Source: Anniella stebbinsi
Lineage: Eukaryota; Chordata; Lepidosauria; Squamata; Anniellidae
NCBI GenBank assembly: GCA_029215795.1
Contig: JARDYH010000001.1
Coordinates: 297,544,654 to 297,608,653 of the forward strand
Reading direction: 5' to 3'
Length of the DNA: 64,000 nucleotides
The translations under genes and the position numbers were made by a program. Shown one piece after another: positions 32,291 to 43,669 of the stretch. The notes beneath the pieces were generated by a model. That model did not search any database. It was not told where the DNA came from and worked only from the letters and a program-made list of their open reading frames with translations. The stretch's first letter is position 1, and the number at the start of each line of letters is the position of its first letter.

Positions 32291-35020
32291 TATTGTATTC
32301 TTTAACATACCTTCAGTTACTCATGCAAACTGAATAGGGAAATAGAATCTTCACAAGCATATTCCCTGAACGTTACATGTTACATGCACTTAAAGATATT
32401 TAAATAGTTCATAGATGGTTTCCAATTCAGATGTTAGTATGTGTCAATACAAATTCATCCATTGAGAAGCTGCCCAGCTCAACAAGGTTGATTCTGACAA
32501 TTTCAGTCATCTCATTGGGGCTATGCATAAAGTTTCTGAGCTAGCAGGTGGAACTGTGTGCGTGGTACTTAAAGGTAGATACAGCAATCCATCCCTTGGA
32601 CTCTTCTGGATAAGAATTCTGAATTAGATGGGGATGTATTTTACAGAAGCCTGATTCTAGGCGAACAGTGCCTCTTGCTGTATTGGCATAGTGATCCCCT
32701 TAACACAAATTAAGAGAGGTTCTGCTTAATTGAACTGTGAATAGAGCTGTTAGATTTTATCTCAGTTTCAGAAGTGATATTCTCCTTGAGTTTAAGTTAC
32801 TTAACATCTGTGCCTGATCCCATATACCTAGAAAGGGGGGAGTCTTCAATTATCATCATGAGAGTTATGTAAATTATTCTTTGAAGGTGTCCTATGCTGT
32901 AATTACTAAGTACTATTAATGACATGAAAAATGACCACCATGCATTCAAGAAAATTAACAGGTTTAATAACAGTTTTGAATAGTATCTGAAGCCAAACAG
33001 GCCAGGACTATGTGTTCTCTGTGTGTTTTTAAGTTATTCCAAAGTAACTCCCAGTTGTGATCTAGACAAGTAGCAACATATTCGAATTATGCAAATAACT
33101 TGCCTGTTTGCTTATTTTATACAATTGCTATTGCTAGATATGGGTTGTGGAAGGAGCCATGCAACAAAATGAAACCCAACTGTCTGAATACTTAAAAATC
33201 TTGCTCAGCTCCCTCACTGGCTTCTGTGATTTCATCTATCCTTAGTGCTTTTCAGACCTATACTTATAATAACTATAGGAACAAAAACCCTTACTCCTTT
33301 TTTTAAAAAAGAAAAGGGTGCAAGGAAGAGATTCTCATGCTGCTGAGTTCTATGGCACAAAGTCCTATCATGTTGTGGACTAATTCACAGACAAAATTGG
33401 GGGAAATGAATTTGAGGACTAATTAATGTCTGTTTGTTTCCATGACATAAGTAGGCAATGTTAAATCTCTTTGCCTGAATATAAACCAAAATAGAAATTA
33501 AAATATTAAAGCTCTGCTTTAATATTTATAATTTTTCGTTCTCTCCAGATTAACTCAATATGAGCAAAGGACTATGAGCTTGAGACCTGAATGTGTTTAT
33601 TTGGGGTCTACTTACAGTATGCTTTATGTTCCGAAGGTCATCATAGCTTGGAGAAAAGCTAAATAGTACAGAATAGGGGCCTACTTGTGATGGGAAAGCT
33701 ACAGGTCAAACAATTTATGAGCAGTGAAAAAGAATTGATTCTGTTTGCCTGGATCAGACCATTAGTTCATGTTCTTCAGCAGAGACCAGCAATCAAAGAA
33801 GTAGAAGTCTTGTGCCAGTTACCCATTTGTCAGAACTTAGAAGTTTGAGAACTTAGAAGTTTGCTCTCAAATGCATATCATAACTAATATATTGATAAAA
33901 TAATAGATGAAATTTGTCTAATAACTGTTTGAAACCAGCTGAACTAATGCCCTTCACAACATTCTACAGTAATGAAATTGATCAGTGTATTGTAGATTGT
34001 GCAAGAAAATGTTTTTGTTTTTCCTATTCTATAGTTACTGTTTTATATTATAAATAGAAATTCCCTGTTCTGTTTCCACGATCAGTTCACTGTTCATCTA
34101 CATCATTCTAGAAGTTTTCCACAAGTAAAAGTTAAAAAGCACCTCCTGTTATTAATTCTGCATCTGAATGGTGCTTAAAAACTGCTGAAGCAAAATAAAA
34201 TTGATATTGAAGTCAATGTAGGTATCTCAATACATTGAAACCAATCAGTCTACATTTATAAACTGATTTTAAGGAAAAGTGGATTTAAATCAAGTGAACA
34301 GAACTGCTTTGTCTTGGTGTGTAATTGCACCAACATTGTTTGGAAGGTATATTTTAAACTGCAACATATTTGAGCCAATTTGTATTATATTTCTGACATT
34401 TAGAGTCTGACACACGATGTATATTAAAAATCCACCACCTGATTATACTGCCCTTCCTAATGTATTGCCATAGTAATTTCCTTCATCTCTTTCCACCCAC
34501 AAACATACTATTACATCTGGCTTACTCTTTTTAACTAATGTAAAAGTTTCATTTCTTAGCTAACAGATTTCATTTGATTGGGAAAGGGTACTTAAAGTAA
34601 TCATCTACATTAAAATATGGTGACTTGTTAGTATTGCTTAATGTTAACTACTAAATTGTATGTGTTTTAATACTGGTAATACCTATGCAAATACTGCTAA
34701 GATTTAAAATTTGAGGTTAGTGATTTAATTTTGACATTTCTGGCAAAAAATGAAATGAGTGCCTTTGCCGTTATGTTGGGAATTTTCAACTGCAGATCAA
34801 GTTGGTAAACCATTGGCTTTTATTGCTCCAATCCAATTGGCATTTACTTTGTCATTATTGTATTGAAAAAACTTGAGAACTTGGATTCCTATTAAAATGA
34901 TGACATTTAGATTATTAGAAGCTTTATTTTTATATGAGTATCACCAGCACTGATAATTTTACTTGGGATGTTGCCTCTGCCAACACAAATAATTTTGCAT
35001 CCTAGATTAGGGAGACAATA
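32291..35020. other. Distal 3'UTR or intergenic AT-rich sequence
   Basis: No coding exon and no clear repeat. It contains one further AATAAA (34194-34199). It may be an extended CAPRIN1 3'UTR, but nothing in the sequence decides this. Confidence 0.4.
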
Positions 35021-35021
35021 T

Positions 35022-35290
35022 GGAAAGGAGGACAGGGCTCCTGTATCTTTAGCAGTTGTATAGAAAAGGGAATTCCAGCAGGAGTCATTTGTATGCATAC
35101 AGCACCTGGTGAAATTCCCTCATCACAACAGTTAAAGCTGCAGGAGCCCTGCCCTCTTTTGTGTCTGGTCACTCTAGTATAGCTCCTGCAGCTGTTGTGA
35201 TGAAGAGGGAATTTCACCAGGTGCTGCATGCATACAAATGACACCTGCTGAAATGTTTCTAAAGATACAGGAGCCCTGTCCTTTCCATAT
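35022..35290. mobile_element. Foldback MITE (palindromic)
   Basis: The left arm from about 35022 (atatggaaaggaggacag) is the reverse complement of the right end near 35285 (ctgtcctttccatat). The arms stay complementary through most of the element to a centre near 35160. Such long palindromes are typical of nonautonomous DNA transposons. No target-site duplication was identified. Confidence 0.75.
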
Positions 35291-36750
35291 GGTCACAGTT
35301 TAAATGTGATGGATGTGTGTATAAAACAAAAACACCTGTTTAGCATGTTTAAACCACGTTGCGGTCACCTGTATGTGCAATGTTAGCACACCAGAGCAAG
35401 GAACCATGGCCTGGGAGTACAGTGGCAATTCACATGCAGGCTCCAGCAACCCAGTTTAAATATGCTGAGTGTGTGGAACTGCCAATAGAGGTGAGATTTT
35501 GGTATACATGTGTCAACATTTAAACTATATCTGAAAACAGGTGAACAATTTTAAGTTGCATATTTATGTATTTAGGGGCTTTTATCCAACAGTAGCTACA
35601 TAATAAAATTAGGTAGCTGTTTCCAACTATAGTAACTATAGGTCAATGTAAAGAGCTGAAATGTGGCTTCTGCAGGTGAAAAAGGTTGTAATTGATTCAT
35701 GTGAGACTAACAATGAGTATTACCTGTATCCTGTTAATTGTCAAATTGTCAATGTTGAATTTTCCAAATTTTCCAAATCCCAAAGTAGATATGCAAGTGA
35801 GTAAAATATTTCTTTCAGGGCATTAACATTTAAAGAGAAGCCATGTCCTGATCTGAGTTGGGATCGGTTCATACCTTACATGAAGAAGATGCTTCAACTT
35901 TCTTCTTTAGATCTTCATTCACCAGCTTCTCTAACGTCAAAAGGTGCCCTCAGTTTTATTGCACTGCTTTGATACTATTTTTTTTAGTAAATCCTCATCT
36001 GATATGAGAATCTCTGGCCATTGGGAAATCAGGCTAAATGTCTTTTATATGCTAGTTTTTTTCCCCCCCAAAATAGTAAAAGTTGTACATTATTTTGTTG
36101 ATTCAAACATAGTAGGATCAATTTCTGTTTGTTCCTGTGCTCACTGAGTATCAAATCTACCCTGTGAGTAATGCATGCAGTGTTCCCATCCTTTTAAACA
36201 CCATTCTGTAAATTTGTATGTTTATATTTATTTGTGTTTTTCAAAAGTACTTTGTTACTTGTAAGCTGGCTTGGAAGGATTTGTACATGTTGCTGTAACA
36301 GCAACATGTGGTTATGTTATAGTACCAGCCTAGCACCATCATCTCTTATAAAATGAATCTGTAATATTTTGAATTGTTCATGTGTTTGCCTTCTGCAGCC
36401 AGTTATGAGCTTACTGTAAACTTTTTTACCAATTAGGTGTTAAATTCCCATTAAGGCTACATTTGCCATAGACCAATTTTGTGGAAGTAAATAAGAGCTG
36501 CTACAAAGCAGTTTGTGTGGTTGAGTGTATTCCTAAGAACCCTAATGTTTAGCACATGTTTCATTAATCTAAAACCTTTTCTTCTACTGTGGTGCTGAAT
36601 ATATGATATGCTGAGTTGTTGGAGGAAGAAGTGTTTCTACAATGGACCATTGACTAGTCTGCAAAATAGAGAACAAACAAGATAGATATTGCAACTGATT
36701 TAAGTTTGCTCTTAACAGCTGGCCTACTATTTAAATATTAGGGTTTATAT
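35291..36750. other. Intergenic or extended 3'UTR, few recognisable features
   Basis: No gene seen. Contains a perfect 25-nt palindrome at 36285-36309. The stretch 36180-36560 looks unique rather than repetitive and could be a distal UTR end. Confidence 0.35.
36285..36309. repeat. Perfect 25-nt palindrome
   Basis: Two 12-nt arms (acatgttgctgt / acagcaacatgt) around a single A. It lies in the unique sequence of a possible distal CAPRIN1 3'UTR. Confidence 0.85.
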
Positions 36751-37080
36751 ATTATATTTGTGCTTTGCCTTTCCATAAAATATGCCCAAGGTGGCTCATA
36801 ATAAAATCTACAATAAAAAATAGTGTGACGTGGAACTTTCTAAAAGTCAAATAAGCATTTAAAACACTAAACTAAAATGCAGATAAAAAACAGCAACAGG
36901 GAAATTCACTCTATAGGCCAAATACCTGTTAATTTAAGTCGGGCCTTCCAGCAGAAGGCAAAATGAGTCTCCTTCCATAGGCATTTCCAAAGTCTTGGTG
37001 TAATCACTAAGAAGGCCATTTCTTCAGATCTTGCCAAATGTATTTTAGATATTGGTGAGACAGAGAGAAGGGCTTTTGGA
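36750..37080 (-). mobile_element. Antisense LINE 3'-end fragment (L2-like)
   Basis: Contains the ccataaaatatgcccaaggtg and ggctcataataaaa block typical of inverted LINE 3' ends, then C-terminal-like sequence in antisense. Old and degenerate. Confidence 0.45.
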
Positions 37081-37089
37081 GAATGGTCA

Positions 37090-38480
37090 ATGTAACTAGG
37101 AGATTACATCTGTTCTGGGTAAATTGGTTGAAAGCATTATTAAAGATAAAATTAAGAAGCATATAGAGGACAGCCCTGCTGAAAAAGGATCAACACATCT
37201 TCCACAAAGGTAAGTCCTGTCTCACTTATATCTTAGAGTTAACTTTGAGAGTGTCAAACATGTGGATGTGGGTGACAATGTTTACTTGGACTTCCAAAAG
37301 GCTTTTGACAGAGTCTGTCCCAAAAAGAATTCCTTAGCAAACTTAGCACTCCTGGAATAAGAGGAGAGGCCCTCTTATGGATTAGTAACCAGTTAAAGAA
37401 CAGAAAGCAGAGTGTAGAAATAAATGGTAAATTCTCCCAATGGAAGGATGAAAACCATGCAGTCCCACAAGGATCTTTTGGGATCAATGCTTTTCAACAT
37501 ATTCATAAGATCTGAAGAGCAGTAAAGTGGCCAAGTTTGCTGATGACACCAAATTATTTAAGGTTGCTAAGGGAAAACGGGATTGCAAGGAGCATCAAAA
37601 AGATATCTCCAAACTGGGAGAATGAGTATCAGCATGGCAAACACGATTCAATTTAAGCAAGTGTGAAGTAATAGACGTTGGGGCAGAAAATCCCAACTTC
37701 AAGTATGGGATTTGAGCTACCGGTGACTAACCAAGAAAGGTCTTTGGGTTGTAGTTGGCAGGTTGATTAAAATGTCAACACAATGTGCAGTGGCTGTGAA
37801 AAGGGCAACTTCCATGTTGGGTATAATTAGGAAAGGAATTGAAAATAAAACTGAAGATCATACTCTCCTTATAAAACTCTACGTTCTAGTAACCACACCT
37901 AAAAAGTTAGAGTTGGAAAAAGTGCAGAAAAGGGGCAATTAAAATGATCACGGGGCTGGAGCCTCTCCCCTATGAGGAAAGGTTACAACAGCTGGGATTG
38001 TTTAGGCTGGAAAAAAGGAAGCTAAGGAGAGACATGACAGAGGTGTACAAAATCATGCATGGTGTAGAGTATGTGGATAGGGAGACATTTTTCTCCCTCA
38101 TAATACTTGAACCTCGGGTCATCTCCCATGAAGCTGATTGGTGGGAGATTCAGGACAGATACAAGGAAGTACCCCTATGCAGCGCATAGTTAAACTATGG
38201 AATTTATCTTCACAGAATGTAGTGATTGCAACCAATTTGGATGGCTTTAAAAGAGAATCGGAGAAATTCCTGGAAGAGAAAGCTATCAATGGCTACTAGT
38301 CTTGATGGCATGTGCTAACAACTATGTATACCAGTTGTTGGGGGGCATGGGTCAGAGGGCGTTGTTGCATGGTGTCCTGCTTGTGGTTCCCTGGTCAACA
38401 CTGGTTGGCCACTGTACGAACCGAGTGCTGGACTAGATGGACCCTAGATCTGAACCACCATGGCTGTTATTATGTTCTTC
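37090..38480 (+). mobile_element. CR1 LINE, RT domain to 3' end, degraded
   Basis: Plus-strand translation in several frames gives CR1 RT pieces near 37130-37330, including the LDFQKAFDRV-like segment. The C-terminal piece MITGLEPLPYEERLQQLGLF and RLEKRKLRRDMTEVYKIMHG follows (37944-38080). The 3' end (ctggactagatggaccctag) is near 38440. Stops and indels make it inactive. Confidence 0.85.
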
Positions 38481-38599
38481 AAAATTAAGCAGGTTCGTAT
38501 GGGAGAAGCTGGTCCTAAACTGTTTAGTACTTAATAGGCCATAATCAGCTATTTGAATTGTTCTTAACAATGGAGTGACTAACAGTGTAACTTGTAATC

Positions 38600-39490
38600 T
38601 AGGACTCATGCTCCCTATAACTAGCCTCAATCAACACTGGCTGTATAATTCTGAACCAGCTGAAGTTTCTGAACTTTCTTCAAAGCCAGTCCTACATAAA
38701 GAGTATGGCAATAATCTAAATGAGATAAAAAAGGCATGTGTCATAATGGCCATATCAACAACTTTTAGGAAGGGGCATAGTTTGTGCACCAGTCTCAGTT
38801 GAGCAAAAGTACTGGCATCCAGGTACAGGAGTAAATCCAGGCTTATCTACAAACTGCAAACCTGATTTTTCATCTAAAAGGGACTGGGCATGTTCAAATG
38901 ACATGGGGGGTAATGGTGGCCATAGAACCATGCTGCAGGGAGAGGAGGGGTACCATGGACCACCCTCCCCCCATGACTACTGAACTATGCGAGCCAGTGT
39001 AGTTTACTTCCTTCCAGTAGCCGCCCCATGTCCTCCCGCTGTGGCAGCCACGCGTCCCAGTGGCCACCAAGGTGAAAATAGGCTTACTCCAGCAGATCAT
39101 GGCCATAGAGATATGCTGAGTGAGGAAGTGTTGGAGGCATTTCTTGCTGCTCCAAGCAGTTGTCTCTGGCTGCTTGCATTAGTCCATGGGAGTTCCCCAA
39201 ACGACATGGTAAACAGTGTGGGTAAACAACCCTTGTTGGTGAGAATGCCCCCACATGACATGTTAACCCCTCATTGGTCACTCCTGGAATCTACCTATTA
39301 TGGGATAGTGTCATGGGAACTCAGCCACTGAATCAGTCCCCCTGTATCTCTACTGACCAGGAGCATTTTCATCTTCTCTGGATTAAGTTTGGCATGATTT
39401 TTGTCAATATGAAATTCTCCACAATACTGTTTCTTTGCCTGCATTCCCATGTCTGTTTCCACAGGTAGATTGAACTGCAAGCTTGTACAC
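38600..39490 (-). mobile_element. Antisense L2-like LINE remnants
   Basis: In antisense, 38640-38830 resembles the L2 region around the [14 protein letters not shown] motif, and 39360-39400 encodes KLNPEKMKMLLVS, the L2 [13 protein letters not shown] motif. Between them lies sequence I cannot assign (38890-39300). Confidence 0.5.
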
Positions 39491-40230
39491 ACTTGGGAGT
39501 AAGCCTCATAGAACTAACTCAGTGAGGCATGCATAGGTTTGTGCTGTTGCTCTCTATCCCACACTTCTGTGAAACATGAGAGGTCTAATCATGATTGTTC
39601 ATTTGTGCACAGGAAAGGTGCTGACAAAAATTACAAGCTAACGTCTGTTTACACTATGATTCAAAAAGTTACAATTCAGCAGTAAGATGGAATCCCATAA
39701 CTATATATTCCACCCATTTTGATGCTAAACATTGCAATCAAATGTCACCCATTTTATGAGATGATTTTAGCTTACAGCACAATCCTATGCACGTCTACAT
39801 GAAAAGTAAGCTACATTGAGTTCAATGGAGCCTACTTCCAGGAAACTGGGGATAGAATTGCAGCCTAAATTAGCCTCCCATTTGTGTTGTGGCAATCAGA
39901 ATGAGGCTGTACCTCACAGAGTTATTGGAAGGATTGCATATAATGCATAGGAAGTGCTTTGAGAAATGGCTAAGATGCAAACGACTAGTTCTAGTGGAGG
40001 CTGTCAGTACTCAGAATCAGTCACAACTCTGAAGGAGTGATCCAAAGTGCCTCCACTGACCATTTCATAGTCCATTCTGAAACTAAATGAGCTCACTTCC
40101 AAATCGGTGTACAGTTCCATTGGTAGGTTACAGCAGGCTGGTGATATGCATGGCTATTTAGAAGTTAAGTACGACTGAATTAAGTGCATTAAGCTGCAAC
40201 TGTAAATGCAGTCACCTGGAAATAAGTGCT
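39483..40230. repeat. Cluster of short palindromic gcaatcctatg repeats upstream of NAT10
   Basis: One copy lies at about 39773-39868 (cacaatcctatgcacg ... gaattgcagcct, with the inner cattgagttcaatgg centre). A partial copy lies at 39483-39553, and weaker traces near 40140-40220. No gene in this stretch. Confidence 0.6.
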
Positions 40231-40261
40231 TTCAGAGATGGTTAAGATGTTATCCAATGTT

Positions 40262-40460
40262 AAGCACATAAAAAGAACGCTGGATCAGGCCAAGGGTCCA
40301 TGTCGTCCATCATTCTGTTCACACAGTGGCCAATCAGCTGCTTGTGACGAACTCTCAAGCCGGATACGAGGGCAACAGCACCCTCCCACCCATGTCCCCC
40401 AGCATAAGCATACTACCTCTGCTAGACTCGTAGCCATTGCCAGCCTTCTCCTCTATAAAC
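40262..40460 (-). mobile_element. CR1 LINE 3' end (antisense) next to NAT10 promoter
   Basis: The block gctggatcaggccaagggtc, then ttctgttcacacagtggcca and caacagcaccctcccaccc, is the reverse complement of the CR1 end also seen at 38300-38470. It abuts the CpG-rich promoter. Confidence 0.75.
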
Positions 40461-40499
40461 GCTAGTCCTACTTAGAGTAGTCCCACTGTGAAGGGTACA

Positions 40500-40915
40500 A
40501 GTTAGACTGGACACAACCCATTGGGGCTCGTCTGTGCAAATGTCCCAGCGCCGTGCTGCAAAGCGACCCAGCCAAGGCAAGTCGTCCTAGCGTTACGGCA
40601 GCATCTTCAGCAACCCAGTCGGCTTCCGAACAGGAGCAGCAACCTCTGCTTGCAGCTCCTCCCCTTCCTGCCTGGGACTCTTCGGCCAAAGGCGGCGCGC
40701 AGGCGAAGAAGGCCCCCGGGCTGAGAGGCTTTCATTCTCCAAAACTAATCCTTCTCGGGTCCCGGTAGCTGCCCGCTGCTTGTAGCTGATCTTATCCCAA
40801 CGTAACCGGGGCTTTCCTTCCCGCGCCGCCAGCCGCCCCTCTCTCGACAAGGCATCCTCGCAGGCAGGCAGGGTCCTTTCTCTCTGCTGCGCAGTCCACA
40901 TGGTTTTCACGTGGG
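40500..40915 (+). promoter_or_regulatory. NAT10: NAT10 CpG-rich promoter region
   Basis: This is the only clearly GC- and CpG-rich unique sequence between the two genes. It includes GC blocks at about 40685-40730 and 40800-40860. An E-box CACGTG lies at 40908-40913 and a pyrimidine-rich stretch at about 40872-40888. It lies directly before the inferred noncoding exon. No TATA box was seen. The open reading frames over it look like by-products of high GC. Confidence 0.65.
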
Positions 40916-40999
40916 AAGCTGCTCCTAGACCTGAGTTGAAAGACAGTTTCCTGACATCTTTGCTTGTAGCTTGGATCTAGAAGGAAGGGAGCGGAAAAG
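40916..40999 (+). other. NAT10: NAT10 5' noncoding exon (start approximate)
   Basis: A strong donor (aaaag|gtaagg) lies at 40999/41000 directly downstream of the CpG-rich block. The first coding exon has its own acceptor 15 nt before the ATG, so an upstream noncoding exon is required. The 5' boundary is not determined by sequence. Confidence 0.5.
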
Positions 41000-41068
41000 G
41001 TAAGGAAAGAGTTGCGGGTCGGCAGCTGGGTTGGGAGATTTTTCAGTCGTGGCAGTTGAGGAGATGTG

Positions 41069-41150
41069 CAGCCCTATCCTGTGCGTGTTTACTCGGAAGT
41101 AAGCTCCACTGTGTGCAACAGGACTTGCTCCTAAATAAGTGTGAACAGAG
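41069..41150. repeat. Short palindromic gcaatcctatg-type repeat
   Basis: Starts gcagccctatcctgtgcgtg and includes actcggaagtaagctccac. A family copy lying 70 nt into NAT10 intron 1. Confidence 0.65.
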
Positions 41151-41726
41151 TCATAGCTTTAAGATTTAGACGCCTTTTGTTGTTGCATGTCTTTATGAAT
41201 TTCTTCCCACTGCACGCACGGATATTTCCTAGCAAGTTTACCTCCCAATACTTGTAAACACTTTCAACTCTCAATTTTCTTATTTTTCCTCATCTTTTTT
41301 TTTTTTTGTCCTCATCTACGATGTCCTAGATCCAGAAGTAGATATCCTAGTAATGGATATATGACTGTAGCCTTTCTCACAGTCCTTAACTTTAAATTTT
41401 AGTGTCTCGCTTTTATTCTAATTGATTTTGCTGTTTGGCGTTGTAAGGGCATTTATGATTCTTTATATAAGACGTCTTGGAGTGAAGGCTTTAAAAATAT
41501 AATAAGGTGAATTCCAGAATAGCACTGGTGTCCACTGTGACAAAACACATTTAGGCTTGAAGTGTTGATCCTTTCTCCTTTATGACATTTGATCCTGTAA
41601 CCCTTTGCACTTGGGTGTAAGCACCCACTGAAATCGGTGTAATTTCCTTCAGGAAAAAGGTTTATAGGAAGGAATATGGTATACTGACACAGAATCATGT
41701 AATCAGTCATGTTTATAGGAGACTGA

Positions 41727-41820
41727 GGCTGCAATCCCACATTCTTACTTTGGGGTAACTCCCATTGAATTTAATAAGACTTATTTCTGTGTAGACATGC
41801 ATTGAGTTATGCTTTCCGTA
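41727..41820. repeat. Short palindromic gcaatcc-type repeat
   Basis: Contains gctgcaatcccacattctta and aactcccattgaatttaata. Another partial copy lies at about 41590-41650. In NAT10 intron 1. Confidence 0.6.
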
Positions 41821-42099
41821 GATCTGTTGGTAGATGGCCAATTCTTTCATTCTTTAAGGAAAAGCAACCTTTAAGTTCTAAAGTTTAGAATGCTGTTTAC
41901 CAAAAATAAACCTGAAATCGCTCTCATACTTTCTTTTGCATTTATACTAAGCTTAATAAACAGTTGTCTTAGAAAATATCTAAAATGGTCATATGTTTAG
42001 AAGAACTGACATCTTTTTGTTTCTGTATTGAATTATAGGATAGTTTAGAATGGGGTCAAAGTTTTGGAGTTGATACCTGCTGTAGAACTTCGATGAATG

Positions 42100-42220
42100 C
42101 AATTGGATTGTGGTTGTGGTCCTCCAGATGTTTTGACTTGCAACCCATAATCCCTCACCATTATGTATGTTGGCTAGGACTGATGAAAGTTGTAGGCCAA
42201 AACATCTGGAGGGCAGCAGG
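42100..42220. mobile_element. Palindromic MITE (cctccagatgtt family)
   Basis: The termini ctccagatgttttgac and its inverse caaaacatctggag bracket about 110 bp of imperfect palindrome. Further copies lie at 44140, 45530, 50390, 51185, 54945 and 60631. Confidence 0.7.
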
Positions 42221-42500
42221 ATTCCTGTATCTGGGCTAAGTTATAAGTGCACCTAATAATAATAATAATAATAATAATAATTTATTTCTTACCCACCTCT
42301 CCGTTTGGATCAAGGCGGGATTCCTGTATCTGGGCTAAGTTATAAGTGCACCTAATAATAATAATAATAATAATAATTTATTTCTTACCCGCCTCTCCAT
42401 TTGGATCGAGGCGGGATTCCTGTATCTGGGCTAAGTTATAAGTGCACCTAGTAATAATAATAATTTATTTTTTACCCCCCTCTCCGTTTGGATCGAGGCG
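42219..42500 (-). repeat. Three-copy tandem repeat (~97 bp) spanning an L2 tail and MITE junction
   Basis: The unit starts ggattcctgtatctgggcta and runs through (AAT)n to the inverted L2 end (gcctctccgtttggatc). Copies begin at 42219, 42318 and 42414 and differ mainly in AAT length. The third copy continues into L2 sequence (to about 42590). Confidence 0.9.
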
Positions 42501-42586
42501 GGGAACAACAATATGATAAAATACATAAAACTGATTAAAACATGGCACACATTATTAAAACTGCATTAAAACTGGGGAGTAAGTCC

Positions 42587-42594
42587 CGTTGTTG

Positions 42595-42625
<31 letters not shown>

Positions 42626-42850
42626 CATCATTTACATACTGCCTTTTTCCTCTAGCAAGGAGCCCAAGGCAGCTTACATGGTCCTCTTCCTCTCCATTTT
42701 ATCCCCACAACAACCCTGTGAGGTAGGTTAGGCTGAAAGTCAGTGACTGGCCAAAGTCACCCAGGGAACTTCATGGTTAAGTGGGGACTAGAACCTGGAT
42801 CTCTCAAGTCCCAGTCCAGCACTCTAGTCACTACACCACACTGTCACAAC
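42587..42850 (-). mobile_element. tRNA-derived SINE (MIR-like), minus strand, with (ATT)n
   Basis: The core ccacaacaaccctgtgaggt and ccaaagtcacccagggaa, plus an inverted tRNA-like head (ggactagaacctgga containing the B box; cactctagtcactacaccac), is the layout of MIR/CORE-type SINEs. ATT repeats precede it at 42587-42625. Confidence 0.75.
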
Positions 42851-43242
42851 ACACTTATTTCTAAGTAAGCATGGTTAGGATCATAGTGCAAAACAGTCAT
42901 GCCTCCTCATGAGGAAGGCACCATTGGTGCTTTTCATTGGGAAAGGCCCAAATAGCCTGGATGCTAGGTCTTCAGTACAGTTTCTAGAGATTCTTGCTTC
43001 CCATCCATTTTCCTGGCATTTTCAAAGACCATGAAAAGATCATGGTTGAACCCAGGGAAAATTTCAAGGCTTCTGGTGGCTAGAAAGCTAGAGACGTCTA
43101 TATCTAGATATCTGAAATTTTCCTCCCTCCCTTCCCCAAAATAAGACAAGCACCTAAAACTTCATTGTTTGCTACTGGTTATGCTTGCAAATGCTTGCAA
43201 CATTTTTTGCTTTTGTGCTGTTCCTGTGGGATGACGAGTCTA

Positions 43243-43336
43243 AGGTTGCAATCCCAAAACACCTTTCTAGGGAGTCAGACCCATTAGGCACAATGGAACT
43301 TGCAGCTATGGAAACATGCATAGGGTTGTGCTGCAA
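43243..43336. repeat. Short palindromic gcaatcc-type repeat
   Basis: Starts ggttgcaatcccaaaacacc and ends gcatagggttgtgctgcaac. A family copy about 210 nt before the first NAT10 coding exon. Confidence 0.6.
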
Positions 43337-43546
43337 CTTGCATTGATTCTGAAAACATTTCAAAAGTAAGGATAAGAGAGAATTTGTTTGAGTCTCTGTA
43401 TGAATAGGATTCCTACGGTAAGGTTGAGAAATAACATCTTCTGATGAAAAATTGTTGATGTTTGGCCGCCAATTTGTTATTGCCCCCTTAACTGCTTGAG
43501 ATTCAATACTTAAATTGAGTTGCTGTAATCCCTACAAACTTTACAG

Positions 43547-43669
43547 GATCTCCTGCTGAAAATGCAGCGCAAGAAAGTGGATAATCGTATTCGGATACTG
43601 ATTGAAAATGGAGTGGCTGAGCGGCACAGGACACTCTTCATTGTAGTAGGGGATCATGGCAAAGACCAG
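43547..43669 (+). CDS. NAT10: NAT10 first coding exon (ATG at 43562)
   Basis: The acceptor ttacag is followed by 15 nt of 5'UTR, then ATG in an aaaATGc context. Encodes MQRKKVDNRIRILIENG through GDHGKDQ. The second residue is Gln where human has His. The start is chosen by homology and by the absence of an upstream in-frame extension. Confidence 0.95.

Noticed and set aside
40521..40910. Overlapping open frames on both strands upstream of NAT10
   Set aside because: They coincide with the CpG-rich promoter, where stop codons are rare. No domain and no support as genes.
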